DNA of 6,634 bases from Pseudaquidulcibacter sp964443435 (lineage in GTDB: Bacteria > Pseudomonadota > Alphaproteobacteria > Caulobacterales > Aquidulcibacteraceae). This document shows positions 1-6,577 of the stretch, one piece after another (within the stretch, counting starts at the first letter, position 1; the number at the start of each line of letters is the position of its first letter). Where the stretch lies: positions 1 to 6,634 of the forward strand of contig CAYUCW010000081.1 in the NCBI GenBank assembly GCA_964443435.1, read 5' to 3'. A program made the translations under genes and the position numbers. The notes below the pieces were generated by a model. It had not been told where the DNA came from. It saw only the letters and a list, made by a program, of their open reading frames with translations, and searched no databases.

Positions 1-130
1 CAACAGCAATAACAAGGCCAGCGGACAAAAAGCAAACGCCTAATGTCTTTTGCGCATACCAAATTGTTTTCGCAATGCGGATTAATATGCGCGACTTGTT
101 CTAGGGAATCGTGACAGAAGGATATTTCAA
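1..130 (+). promoter_or_regulatory. recA leader region, possibly with the 3' end of an upstream gene
   Basis: This stretch precedes recA. Two + strand frames are open from the window edge: one stops at 41-43 after a hydrophilic tail (NSNNKASGQKANA), the other at 102-104. Either could be the end of an upstream gene, and I cannot choose between them. A weak sigma70-like promoter may be TTGTTT (64-69) with TATGCG (86-91) at 16-base spacing; this is a guess. A GAATC (CcrM-type GANTC) site lies at 106-110. I find no full alphaproteobacterial SOS box (GTTC-N7-GTTC or GAAC-N7-GAAC), only a lone GTTC at 98-101. Confidence 0.35.
116..122 (+). promoter_or_regulatory. recA ribosome binding site
   Basis: AGAAGGA lies 8 bases before the ATG at 131. 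This good Shine-Dalgarno match and spacing favour 131 over the in-frame ATG at 164, which has no comparable site. Confidence 0.7.
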
Positions 131-1195
131 ATGACAGCACTTCGTATCGTGGAAAAGAATGAAATGGATAAAGAAAAAGCACTAGAATCCGCATTGGCAC
201 AAATTGAACGCGCCTTCGGTAAAGGTTCTATTATGCGCATGGGTGAAAGTAACCCAGTTGTAGAGATTGAAGCAATTTCAACTGGCTCTCTAAGCCTTGA
301 TATTGCACTTGGGATTGGCGGCCTTCCGCGTGGCAGAATTGTTGAAATTTATGGCCCTGAAAGCTCTGGTAAAACTACTCTTGCACTACACTGCATTGCA
401 GAAGCACAAAAAAATGGCGGGGTTTGCGCCTTTGTTGATGCTGAGCATGCGCTTGACCCTGTATATGCACGTAAACTTGGTGTTGATTTAGGTGATTTAC
501 TTATCTCTCAACCTGACACCGGTGAGCAGGCATTAGAAATCACAGATACACTTGTTCGCTCTGGCGCGGTTGATATTCTTGTAGTTGACTCGGTTGCGGC
601 TCTTACCCCTAAGGCTGAAATTGAAGGCGATATGGGCGATAGTCTCCCTGGTTTACAGGCGCGCCTTATGTCACAAGCTTTGCGTAAACTTACGGCTTCT
701 ATTTCACGCTCTAATACTTTGGTGATTTTCATCAACCAAATCCGTATGAAAATTGGGGTTATGTTTGGCTCACCTGAGACAACAACTGGCGGTAACGCAC
801 TTAAATTCTATGCTTCTGTGCGCCTTGACATAAGACGCATTGGCGCAATCAAAGAAAAAGAAGATGTTGTTGGCAACCAAACCCGTGTTAAAGTGGTTAA
901 AAACAAAGTCGCCCCACCATTCAAACAAGTGGAATTTGATATTCTTTATGGTGAAGGCATTTCCAAAGTCGGTGAATTAATCGATCTTGGCGTTAAAGCT
1001 GGCATTGTTGAAAAATCTGGCTCTTGGTATTCTTATGATAGCCAAAGAATTGGACAAGGTCGTGAAACTGCGCGTCAGTTCCTAAAATCTAATCCAGATC
1101 TTGCAAATGAAATCGAAGATAAAATTCGTAAAAATTCTGGCTTAATAGCCGAAGTTTTAGCAGGTGATAAAGCAGATTTCGAAGACGATATCTAA
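131..1195 (+). CDS. recA: Recombinase RecA
   Basis: RecA is the cytoplasmic DNA-dependent ATPase that coats single-stranded DNA, carries out strand exchange in recombinational repair and stimulates LexA self-cleavage. The 354-residue product is full length for the family. Walker A is GPESSGKT at 75-82, with K81 and T82 contacting ATP. E105 in the AEHA motif is the expected catalytic glutamate. The Walker B strand ends in D153. DNA-binding loop L1 is near 164-170 (EGDMGDS), NQIR is at 202-205, and loop L2 spans about 212-227 (FGSPETTTGG onwards). The tail is acidic (DFEDDI), as is usual. The N-terminus (MTALRIVEKNEMDKEKAL) resembles alphaproteobacterial RecA proteins. The gene is followed by its own hairpin terminator and then alaS. 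No truncation or frameshift is seen. Confidence 0.99.
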   Translation: MTALRIVEKNEMDKEKALESALAQIERAFGKGSIMRMGESNPVVEIEAISTGSLSLDIALGIGGLPRGRIVEIYGPESSGKTTLALHCIAEAQKNGGVCAFVDAEHALDPVYARKLGVDLGDLLISQPDTGEQALEITDTLVRSGAVDILVVDSVAALTPKAEIEGDMGDSLPGLQARLMSQALRKLTASISRSNTLVIFINQIRMKIGVMFGSPETTTGGNALKFYASVRLDIRRIGAIKEKEDVVGNQTRVKVVKNKVAPPFKQVEFDILYGEGISKVGELIDLGVKAGIVEKSGSWYSYDSQRIGQGRETARQFLKSNPDLANEIEDKIRKNSGLIAEVLAGDKADFEDDI

Positions 1196-1217
1196 GATTA
1201 TTATCCTTTAAAAGTTT

Positions 1218-1248
1218 GCGACCCTTGATATGCCTCATCAGGGGTCGC
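1218..1248 (+). terminator. Hairpin terminator after recA
   Basis: A 12-bp stem (GCGACCCTTGAT with ATCAGGGGTCGC, one G-U pair) closes a 7-base loop (1230-1236), 22 bases after the recA stop. A short T run (ATTTT, 1253-1257) follows, so the fit to a Rho-independent terminator is good in the stem but modest in the U tract. On the - strand the hairpin is followed by AAACTTTTAAA, so it may work in both directions. It suggests that recA and alaS are separate transcription units. Confidence 0.8.
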
Positions 1249-1381
1249 ATCCATTTTAAGTATACAAACTATTTTTAATGCTAATAATTAGACTTAAATA
1301 CAAAAATTGCTGCAATCAAAGCACTAAACACCTTGTACAATCTTATAAGGAATTTATACGAATAGTTTGGATACTCGCATT

Positions 1382-1385
1382 AGGG
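1382..1385 (+). promoter_or_regulatory. alaS ribosome binding site, deciding the start
   Basis: AGGG lies 8 bases before the ATG at 1394. The upstream AAGGA (1347-1351) is 15 bases from the alternative TTG at 1367, too far for an efficient site. The ATG at 1388 is only 2 bases from AGGG. Confidence 0.55.
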
Positions 1386-1393
1386 CAATGAGA

Positions 1394-4018
1394 ATGGCAA
1401 GCGTAAACGATACTAGAAAAACATTTTTAGACTATTTTGGGGCTAACGCGCATAAAATCACGCAATCAAGTCCATTAGTTCCACAAAATGACCCTACTCT
1501 TATGTTTACTAATGCGGGCATGGTCCCATTTAAAAATATTTTCACTGGTCAAGAAACCCCGCTAAGTCCACGCGCGACTTCTTCACAAAAATGTGTAAGG
1601 GCGGGCGGAAAACATAATGACCTTGATAATGTTGGTTATACCGCGCGTCACCATACATTTTTTGAAATGCTTGGTAATTTCTCTTTTGGAGATTATTTCA
1701 AAGAAGACGCAATTAAATTTGCGTGGGAATTAATCACCAAAGAATACGGTCTTAATAAAGAAAAACTATTAGTTACGGTTTATCATACTGATGATGAAGC
1801 GGCGAATCTTTGGAAAAAAATCGCAGGCTTTAATGATGATAAAATCATTAGAATTCCAACGTCTGATAATTTCTGGTCAATGGGTGATACTGGCCCTTGC
1901 GGTCCATGTTCTGAAATTTTCTATGATCATGGTGAGCATATTTTTGGTGGCCCACCAGGGTCAAAAGATGAAGACGGCGATAGATTTATTGAAATCTGGA
2001 ATCTTGTTTTCATGCAATTTGAAAGACATGCGGACGGAAGCCAAACAAGCCTTCCAAAGCCTTCAATTGACACCGGCATGGGTCTTGAAAGAATTTCAGC
2101 AGTACTTCAGGGTGTGCATGATAATTATGATATAGATTTATTCAAATCGCTTATTAATGCTTCAGAAAATCTAACCAATACCAAAGCCGAAGGCGATAAA
2201 ACCCCAAGCCATAGGGTAATTGCCGACCATTTACGCGCAAGCTCTTTCCTTATTGCTGATGGTGTTACCCCTTCAAACGAAGGTCGCGGCTATGTATTAC
2301 GCCGCATTATGCGCCGCGCGATGCGTCACGCCCATATTCTTGGCGCAAAAGAGCCTTTATTGCACCGTTTAGTGCCAACCTTGGTTTCTGAAATGGGCGC
2401 AGCATACCCAGAGCTTAAGAGAGCAGAAGCATTCGTAACCGCAACCCTTGAACAAGAAGAAACTAGATTCCGCAGAACATTGGGACGTGGCCTTGCCCTT
2501 CTTGAAGAGGCTTCAAATGGCTTAAGCAAAGGTGATAGTTTCAAAGGCGAAACCGCATTTAATCTTTATGATACTTATGGCTTCCCTGTAGATCTTACTC
2601 AAGATGTATTACGTGCACGCGGTATTGGCGTTGATATGGATGGCTTTAATGCCTCTATGGAAAAACAAAAAGCCGAAGCACGCAAAAATTGGGCGGGTTC
2701 AGGCCAAGCGGCAACCGATACTATTTGGTTTGAATTATTCGATAAGCTTGGTACTTCTGAATTCCTTGGCTATAGTGTAAGTGAAGCTAGCGCAAGCGTA
2801 ACCGCGATTGTATCAGGCGGCAATTCACTTGAAGCAATCGAAAATGCAGAAGCCGAAATCATTTTCAACCAAACACCTTTCTATGCTGAATCGGGCGGTC
2901 AGATTGGCGATAAAGGCATAATTACATTTGATAATGGCGCGGTTTTTGAAGTAAGTGACACTCAAAAACGTGCGGGCGGACTTTTCTGCCATATTGGCAA
3001 ATTAACTGGTGCGGTTAAAATCTCTGATGCGGCAAGCTTGAAAGTAAATACCGAAAGGCGCGCACAAATCGCGGCTAACCATTCGGCAACGCATTTACTT
3101 CATAAGGCATTACACCAAGTTCTTGGCCCACATGTTGCACAAAAAGGTTCTATGGTTTCCGAAGAAAGATTACGCTTTGACTTTGCTCATGGCGCATCTT
3201 TAAGCCGCGAAGAAATTGACCGCGTTGATAGTCTTGTGAATACAATTATTCGTCAAAATACACCTGTAAGCACAAAAATCATGACACCGGAAGATGCAAT
3301 TAATGAAGGCGCTTTGGCTTTATTTGGTGAAAAATATGGTGCCGAAGTCCGCGTACTTGCAATGGGGCAAGATTTAGAAGATAAATCAAAAGCCTATTCG
3401 GTTGAACTTTGCGGCGGTACACATGTTGGCAATACAGGCGAAATTGGAACATTTGTAATTGTTTCCGAGGGCGCGGTTGCCGCCGGTGTAAGAAGAATCG
3501 AAGCAATGACGGGTTCGGCGGCACTTGATTATCTTAAATCATTTGGAAATTTGGCAAGAAATGCGGCGGATTTGATTAAATCACCAATCCTTGAACTTCC
3601 AAGCCGCGTAGAAGCTTTGCTTTCAGATAAAAAACGTCTTGAAAAAGAATTGGCGGAAACCAAACAAAAGCTTGCACTTGGTGCGGGCGGCGGCGAAAGC
3701 GCGATTGAAACCATTAATGGCATACAGCTTGATGCACGTATTCTTGATGGTATTGGCGCCAAAGATTTACGCCCTATGGTCAATGAAGCTATGCAAAAGC
3801 TTGGAAATGGTATTGTTGCTTATATTGCAAAAGCCGATGGCAAAGCCGCAATTGCAATTGCATCGAATACAAATGTAAGTGCGGTTGATTTAATAAAGCC
3901 TGCGGTTCTTGCAATGGGCGGTATGGGCGGCGGCGGCAAGCCAGACTTTGCACAAGGCGGCGCACCTACAGATACACAGTGCGAAGAAGGCATTGCGGCG
4001 ATAAAAGCCGGAATTTAA
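1394..4018 (+). CDS. alaS: Alanine--tRNA ligase
   Basis: AlaS charges tRNA-Ala with alanine in the cytoplasm and hydrolyses mischarged Ser- and Gly-tRNA-Ala. From the ATG at 1394 the protein has 874 residues, normal for the family. Class II motif 2 covers 85-102 (RHHTFFEMLGNF and onwards). The conserved TGPCGPCSEI is at 166-175, and motif 3 (GMGLERI) at 228-234. The editing domain has the zinc-ligand set H563 and H567 (NHSATH) with C673 and H677 (CGGTH). A charged helical, probably coiled segment lies near 735-760, followed by the C-Ala domain with its glycine-rich stretch (GGMGGGGKPDF, 842-852). The frame is also open upstream to a TTG at 1367 and an ATG at 1388. I chose 1394 because MASVNDTRKTFLDYF matches the usual AlaS N-terminus and has the best-spaced AGGG. 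The last codons form one arm of the 4007-4029 hairpin, and the last stop-codon base begins the 157-base repeat. Confidence 0.98.
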   Translation: MASVNDTRKTFLDYFGANAHKITQSSPLVPQNDPTLMFTNAGMVPFKNIFTGQETPLSPRATSSQKCVRAGGKHNDLDNVGYTARHHTFFEMLGNFSFGDYFKEDAIKFAWELITKEYGLNKEKLLVTVYHTDDEAANLWKKIAGFNDDKIIRIPTSDNFWSMGDTGPCGPCSEIFYDHGEHIFGGPPGSKDEDGDRFIEIWNLVFMQFERHADGSQTSLPKPSIDTGMGLERISAVLQGVHDNYDIDLFKSLINASENLTNTKAEGDKTPSHRVIADHLRASSFLIADGVTPSNEGRGYVLRRIMRRAMRHAHILGAKEPLLHRLVPTLVSEMGAAYPELKRAEAFVTATLEQEETRFRRTLGRGLALLEEASNGLSKGDSFKGETAFNLYDTYGFPVDLTQDVLRARGIGVDMDGFNASMEKQKAEARKNWAGSGQAATDTIWFELFDKLGTSEFLGYSVSEASASVTAIVSGGNSLEAIENAEAEIIFNQTPFYAESGGQIGDKGIITFDNGAVFEVSDTQKRAGGLFCHIGKLTGAVKISDAASLKVNTERRAQIAANHSATHLLHKALHQVLGPHVAQKGSMVSEERLRFDFAHGASLSREEIDRVDSLVNTIIRQNTPVSTKIMTPEDAINEGALALFGEKYGAEVRVLAMGQDLEDKSKAYSVELCGGTHVGNTGEIGTFVIVSEGAVAAGVRRIEAMTGSAALDYLKSFGNLARNAADLIKSPILELPSRVEALLSDKKRLEKELAETKQKLALGAGGGESAIETINGIQLDARILDGIGAKDLRPMVNEAMQKLGNGIVAYIAKADGKAAIAIASNTNVSAVDLIKPAVLAMGGMGGGGKPDFAQGGAPTDTQCEEGIAAIKAGI

Positions 4019-4029
4019 TTTATTCCGGC
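4007..4029. terminator. Hairpin over the alaS stop codon, probable convergent terminator
   Basis: GCCGGAAT (4007-4014) pairs perfectly with ATTCCGGC (4022-4029) around a 7-base loop that contains most of the alaS stop codon. The left arm is alaS coding sequence and the right arm comes from the orphan esterase 3' end. Read on the - strand, the stem is followed by TTTTAT, a short U tract, so it could end leftward transcripts from the pectin operon. Read on the + strand, the downstream CTCTATCTTTT is a weaker U tract. There is no matching left arm at the other repeat copy (5661-5672). Confidence 0.6.
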
Positions 4030-4174
4030 ACTCTATCTTTTGGGAACATTCCAATTGGCCCTGGTTCGCCCTGCTCACTTGGTAAAATATCAGGCGTTAA
4101 AGGAACATTCGGTTTTTTAATCAAAAATTTATTCAATGCAATTTTTTGTGTTTTAAGTTATGAAATTAATAATG
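4018..4174 (+). repeat. 157-base direct repeat, left copy
   Basis: This copy matches 5661-5817 base for base in the same orientation (offset 1643) except at 4150 (G for T) and 4160 (A for C), giving 155 of 157 identical. Similarity stops abruptly at both ends: at 4017 inside the alaS stop codon and at 4175 in AT-rich DNA. The repeat unit is the last ~50 codons of the esterase gene, its stop codon, and the bases just before the GH28 start codon. Confidence 0.95.
4020..4174 (-). pseudogene. Orphan 3' fragment of the rhamnogalacturonan acetylesterase gene
   Basis: Read leftwards, this fragment encodes the last ~50 residues of the esterase at 5663-6550, ending at the same stop codon (4020-4022). 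It has no catalytic block: the nucleophile, Gly, Asn and His blocks all lie upstream of the part retained. Both differences from the intact gene change the protein: position 4150 turns Lys253 into Thr, and position 4160 turns Glu250 (GAA) into a stop (TAA). It has no start or upstream signals and should be non-coding. High identity to the intact gene implies a recent duplication, or gene conversion between copies. Confidence 0.9.
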
Positions 4175-4275
4175 TTTTATTTTACGCAATCGTATTAAAC
4201 TATTCAAAAATAAAATCGCCATTTTAAGAAATATTTATGTGAAACATTTTTACTTTATAATAAATAATAAAAATA
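4175..4275. other. AT-rich spacer between the orphan fragment and GH28
   Basis: About 100 bases of strongly AT-rich DNA with no convincing gene. On the - strand, downstream of GH28, a 5-bp stem (AAAAT/ATTTT, 4212-4225 on +) is followed by ATTTTT and could be a weak terminator. I saw no transposase, no terminal inverted repeats and no further homology to the esterase beyond 4174. Confidence 0.5.
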
Positions 4276-4280
4276 TTATT
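4263..4280 (-). repeat. AT-only inverted repeat over the GH28 stop codon
   Basis: AATAATA and TATTATT form perfect 7-base arms around a 4-base loop, overlapping the GH28 stop codon (4276-4278). A stem made only of A-T pairs is weak, so termination here is doubtful. It may simply reflect base composition. Confidence 0.3.
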
Positions 4281-5658
4281 TGTTTACAAAACCAATTATA
4301 TTAGAATTTATAACTTCTTCACCTAATAACTTGGTTACTTTAACATTTCTAAGAGCAACTTTTCTAACTGGCAATTCTTTATTGCCCTTAATGACACAAA
4401 TATTATTGGCCTTATTTAGCTTAACATTTGTGACATAAACGCCTTCAATAGGTGTAAGTACCTTTTTAATAGTAGGCGTAAGATTACGCCATTGATATAA
4501 AACATCGCTATCAATACCCAATACCGCTTCGGAAACTTTATCAGCAGTTACATTTGAAAGATAAATATTCTTTACATACCCACCACGTCTTTCGTTGGTT
4601 TTTATAAAAAGAATATTAAATGTAAGTGATTTTAAATCATTTGGATCATTTTCAATTCTACAATTATCAACAAAGACATTTTCAACACCGCCCGCAAGCT
4701 CACTTCCGATTGCCATTAATTGATGGCCATTTTTAACAATACAATTACGCATAATTATATTTTTTGAAGGCGTATTAAGTCGCCAAGCATCAAATTCACG
4801 CCCTGATTTTACCGATATTGCATCATCACCTTGGTTGAAAACACAATCTTCTATAATCATGTTTTGTGTCATTTCAGGGTCAACACCATCATTATTATGA
4901 CCATGAGCGCGAATTTTAACGCGGCGCATAATTATGTCTTTGCATAATAATAAATGGGTACACCAAAACGGGCTATTCTCCATTGAGTAATCTTGTAACA
5001 AAATATTTTTACAGCGATTAAATTGTATGAATTGCGGTCGCATATTTGCATTATTTTGCGTCATATCCCTTTGTTCAATAGGAACATTATTGACCGCCAT
5101 ATAATAAAGCGCAACAGATGCGTCTAAATGTGCTTTTGGTCTTGCATACCAAATTTTCCAAATATCAAGTTTTGCCTTAATATTACCTTCGCCAGTTATT
5201 GCAATATTTTCACATTCATAGGCGTAAATAAGCGGCGAGTAATTCATGCACTCAAGCCCTTCCCAGCTTGATTTTACAGCTGGCAAATAGTCTTCTGGCC
5301 TTTCAGAAAAAAGTAAAACTGCTTCCTTTTCAAGATGTAAATTCACATTTGATTTGAAATGAATTTTTTTAGTAGGCCATATGCCCGAAGGGATAATTAC
5401 AATTCCGCCGTTAATTTCGTTTGCTTTGGAGATTGCCTTTTCAATTGCTATGCTTGTTTTTTCTATATCATTAACATCTGCCCCAAAATCAATAATATTA
5501 AACTTTGGTGAGCTCGAGAAATCCTTTAAAACAATTTCAGGCATATCAAATGGCGGCTTTGAATTCCTTGTATCACCATTAAAATTGGCACAGCCTGCTA
5601 TTACAGGAGTGATAGCTAATGATTTTAATACTTCTCGACGTTTAAAATGATTTATCAT
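4276..5658 (-). CDS. Glycoside hydrolase family 28 (polygalacturonase-like) lipoprotein
   Basis: GH28 enzymes are right-handed beta-helix proteins that hydrolyse alpha-1,4-galacturonosyl bonds in pectin, or galacturonosyl-rhamnose bonds in rhamnogalacturonan. The 460-residue protein is a usual length. The N-terminus has a Tat-like motif (KRREVLK, R7-R8) and a lipobox ending in Cys23 (VIAGC), so I infer Tat export and lipid anchoring. Residues ~53-95 form the entry strand (FNIIDFGADVND). NSPFW is at 228-232. The catalytic signatures are NNDGVDPE (255-262, D257), QGDDAISVKSGR (276-287, D278 and D279), GHQLMAIGSE (311-320, H312) and FIKT (351-354, K353). Beta-helix coils continue to the end (VKNIYLSNV, VYVTNVKL). 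All expected acids are present, so it should be active. Exo- or endo-action and exact substrate cannot be read from sequence. It starts 4 bases after the esterase stop, with GGAA (5666-5669) 7 bases before the ATG, so coupled expression is likely. Confidence 0.93.
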   Translation of the reverse strand: MINHFKRREVLKSLAITPVIAGCANFNGDTRNSKPPFDMPEIVLKDFSSSPKFNIIDFGADVNDIEKTSIAIEKAISKANEINGGIVIIPSGIWPTKKIHFKSNVNLHLEKEAVLLFSERPEDYLPAVKSSWEGLECMNYSPLIYAYECENIAITGEGNIKAKLDIWKIWYARPKAHLDASVALYYMAVNNVPIEQRDMTQNNANMRPQFIQFNRCKNILLQDYSMENSPFWCTHLLLCKDIIMRRVKIRAHGHNNDGVDPEMTQNMIIEDCVFNQGDDAISVKSGREFDAWRLNTPSKNIIMRNCIVKNGHQLMAIGSELAGGVENVFVDNCRIENDPNDLKSLTFNILFIKTNERRGGYVKNIYLSNVTADKVSEAVLGIDSDVLYQWRNLTPTIKKVLTPIEGVYVTNVKLNKANNICVIKGNKELPVRKVALRNVKVTKLLGEEVINSNIIGFVNK

Positions 5659-5660
5659 TT
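5645..5660 (-). repeat. Inverted repeat over the GH28 start codon
   Basis: AAATGA and TCATTT pair around a TAAA loop, so the GH28 ATG lies inside a small hairpin immediately after the GGAA binding site. Ribosomes finishing the esterase gene, whose stop codon is 4 bases upstream, could open it, fitting translational coupling. The stem is short and AT-rich, so this is only suggestive. Confidence 0.3.
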
Positions 5661-5817
5661 ATTTATTCCGGCACTCTATCTTTTGGGAACATTCCAATTG
5701 GCCCTGGTTCGCCCTGCTCACTTGGTAAAATATCAGGCGTTAAAGGAACATTCGGTTTTTTAATCAAAAATTTATTCAATGCAATTTTTTGTTTTTTAAG
5801 TTCTGAAATTAATAATG
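5661..5817 (+). repeat. 157-base direct repeat, right copy (native esterase 3' end)
   Basis: This is the functional copy of the 4018-4174 repeat. It lies inside the esterase gene and extends 2 bases past its stop codon, ending 2 bases short of the GH28 start codon (5658). The GGAA binding site for GH28 is within it. The two copies flank 1486 bases that contain the whole GH28 gene. Confidence 0.95.
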
Positions 5818-6550
5818 ACGCATTCAAAGCAGACCCAGCCCAATTAGGATGCACGGTTTCATTTGGCGGGAAATATTCGGCTGTGACTTTTTCTTTACCG
5901 AGTTTATCATAATGGTTCGAAACTTTATCATTTAAATCAATGAATAAAACATCTTCTGATTTTGCAACTTGTTTGGCCCAAAGTGCGTAATCCTCAGTAT
6001 TGCGATTTATTTTATTTTCTGTCCAACGATTTCTTGGGATAAGGCTTATTATAATGGGTGTTGCCCCTTTTGCTTTGATTTGCTTTACATATTCGCGCAT
6101 ATACCAGCCATATGTTCGGACGTTCTCAATTAAATTACCATTTTTGTCTTTAATTGTTCCGGTTTCATCGCCAATTCCTTTTAATGAACCACGACTATCA
6201 TTATGACCAAATGCCATCATTACATAGTCATTAGGGCGAAGCATTTTTACAACATTTGGCCAAAGCTCTGGATCTTGTTGAAAGCTTCTTGATGAAGTGC
6301 CGCCCATGGCATCATTAACGACATGGATTTGTTCCCTATCAAAATAATACTTCATCATGCGACCCCAACCGAATTGACCCGCAGTTGCCCCATTATCACC
6401 CTTGCCATTGCGAACGGTTGAATCGCCAATAAGAAATAGAGCAGGCTTTTGCCCCGCCAATGCAATTTTGGATTTTAATAAAAATGGTGCAAGTCCCAAA
6501 GCAAATAGCTTTAATAAATTTCTTTTTGAAATTGGCTTTGTTATTGGCAT
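5663..6550 (-). CDS. Rhamnogalacturonan acetylesterase (SGNH hydrolase, CE12-like)
   Basis: This exported esterase belongs to the SGNH/GDSL fold and resembles family CE12, which removes acetyl groups from galacturonate in rhamnogalacturonan I and pectin so that depolymerases can act. From the ATG at 6550 it has 295 residues. The signal region has a KR variant of the Tat motif (SKRNLLK, 8-14), a hydrophobic stretch and a likely cleavage after ALA (residue 32). Block I is FLIGDSTVRN with nucleophile Ser44, block II is NDAMGGTSSRSF with Gly83, block III is FGHNDS with Asn117, and block V is NETVHPNWAG with His234. Where CE12 usually has DxxH, this protein has Glu231 and Asn230. A proline-rich tail of about 45 residues follows the catalytic domain and is the part duplicated beside alaS. 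I prefer 6550 to the ATG at 6556 because GGAG sits 7 bases before the former but only 1 base before the latter. The gene leads an apparent operon with GH28. Confidence 0.9.
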   Translation of the reverse strand: MPITKPISKRNLLKLFALGLAPFLLKSKIALAGQKPALFLIGDSTVRNGKGDNGATAGQFGWGRMMKYYFDREQIHVVNDAMGGTSSRSFQQDPELWPNVVKMLRPNDYVMMAFGHNDSRGSLKGIGDETGTIKDKNGNLIENVRTYGWYMREYVKQIKAKGATPIIISLIPRNRWTENKINRNTEDYALWAKQVAKSEDVLFIDLNDKVSNHYDKLGKEKVTAEYFPPNETVHPNWAGSALNASLLISELKKQKIALNKFLIKKPNVPLTPDILPSEQGEPGPIGMFPKDRVPE

Positions 6551-6556
6551 TTTCAT

Positions 6557-6561
6557 TCTCC
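6557..6561 (-). promoter_or_regulatory. Esterase ribosome binding site, deciding the start
   Basis: GGAGA on the - strand directly abuts the ATG at 6556 but is well spaced for the ATG at 6550. This favours a protein beginning MPITKPISKR over one beginning MKMPITKP. The difference is two residues and does not affect function. Confidence 0.6.
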
Positions 6562-6577
6562 ATTATTTATATAATCA

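Noticed and set aside
508..735. Open frames antisense to recA, alaS and the pectin genes
   Set aside because: They are shadows of strongly conserved genes in other frames and show no recognisable protein motifs.
1367..1393. Longer alaS start at the TTG (1367) or the ATG at 1388
   Set aside because: The extra residues do not match AlaS N-termini and the spacing to the nearest Shine-Dalgarno is poor. 1394 fits better, though this is not proven.
1196..1393. Small gene or riboswitch between recA and alaS
   Set aside because: Beyond the terminator hairpin and a short TTGC/GCAA inverted repeat (1307-1315) I see no conserved structure, and there is no coding frame with a start and ribosome binding site.
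3979..4227. Open frame of 82 codons on the + strand across the alaS end and the orphan fragment
   Set aside because: It overlaps the alaS end, crosses the terminator hairpin and reads antisense to the esterase remnant. It has no ribosome binding site or family motif.
4276..5658. Loss of the GH28 GHG motif (GHQ seen instead) as a sign of inactivity
   Set aside because: The histidine and all catalytic aspartates remain, and as far as I recall GHQLxAIGSE occurs in a bacterial GH28 subgroup.
4175..5660. Insertion sequence or transposon carrying GH28
   Set aside because: No transposase and no terminal inverted repeats are visible, and the flanking 157-base repeat is far longer than a normal target-site duplication and is part of a neighbouring gene.
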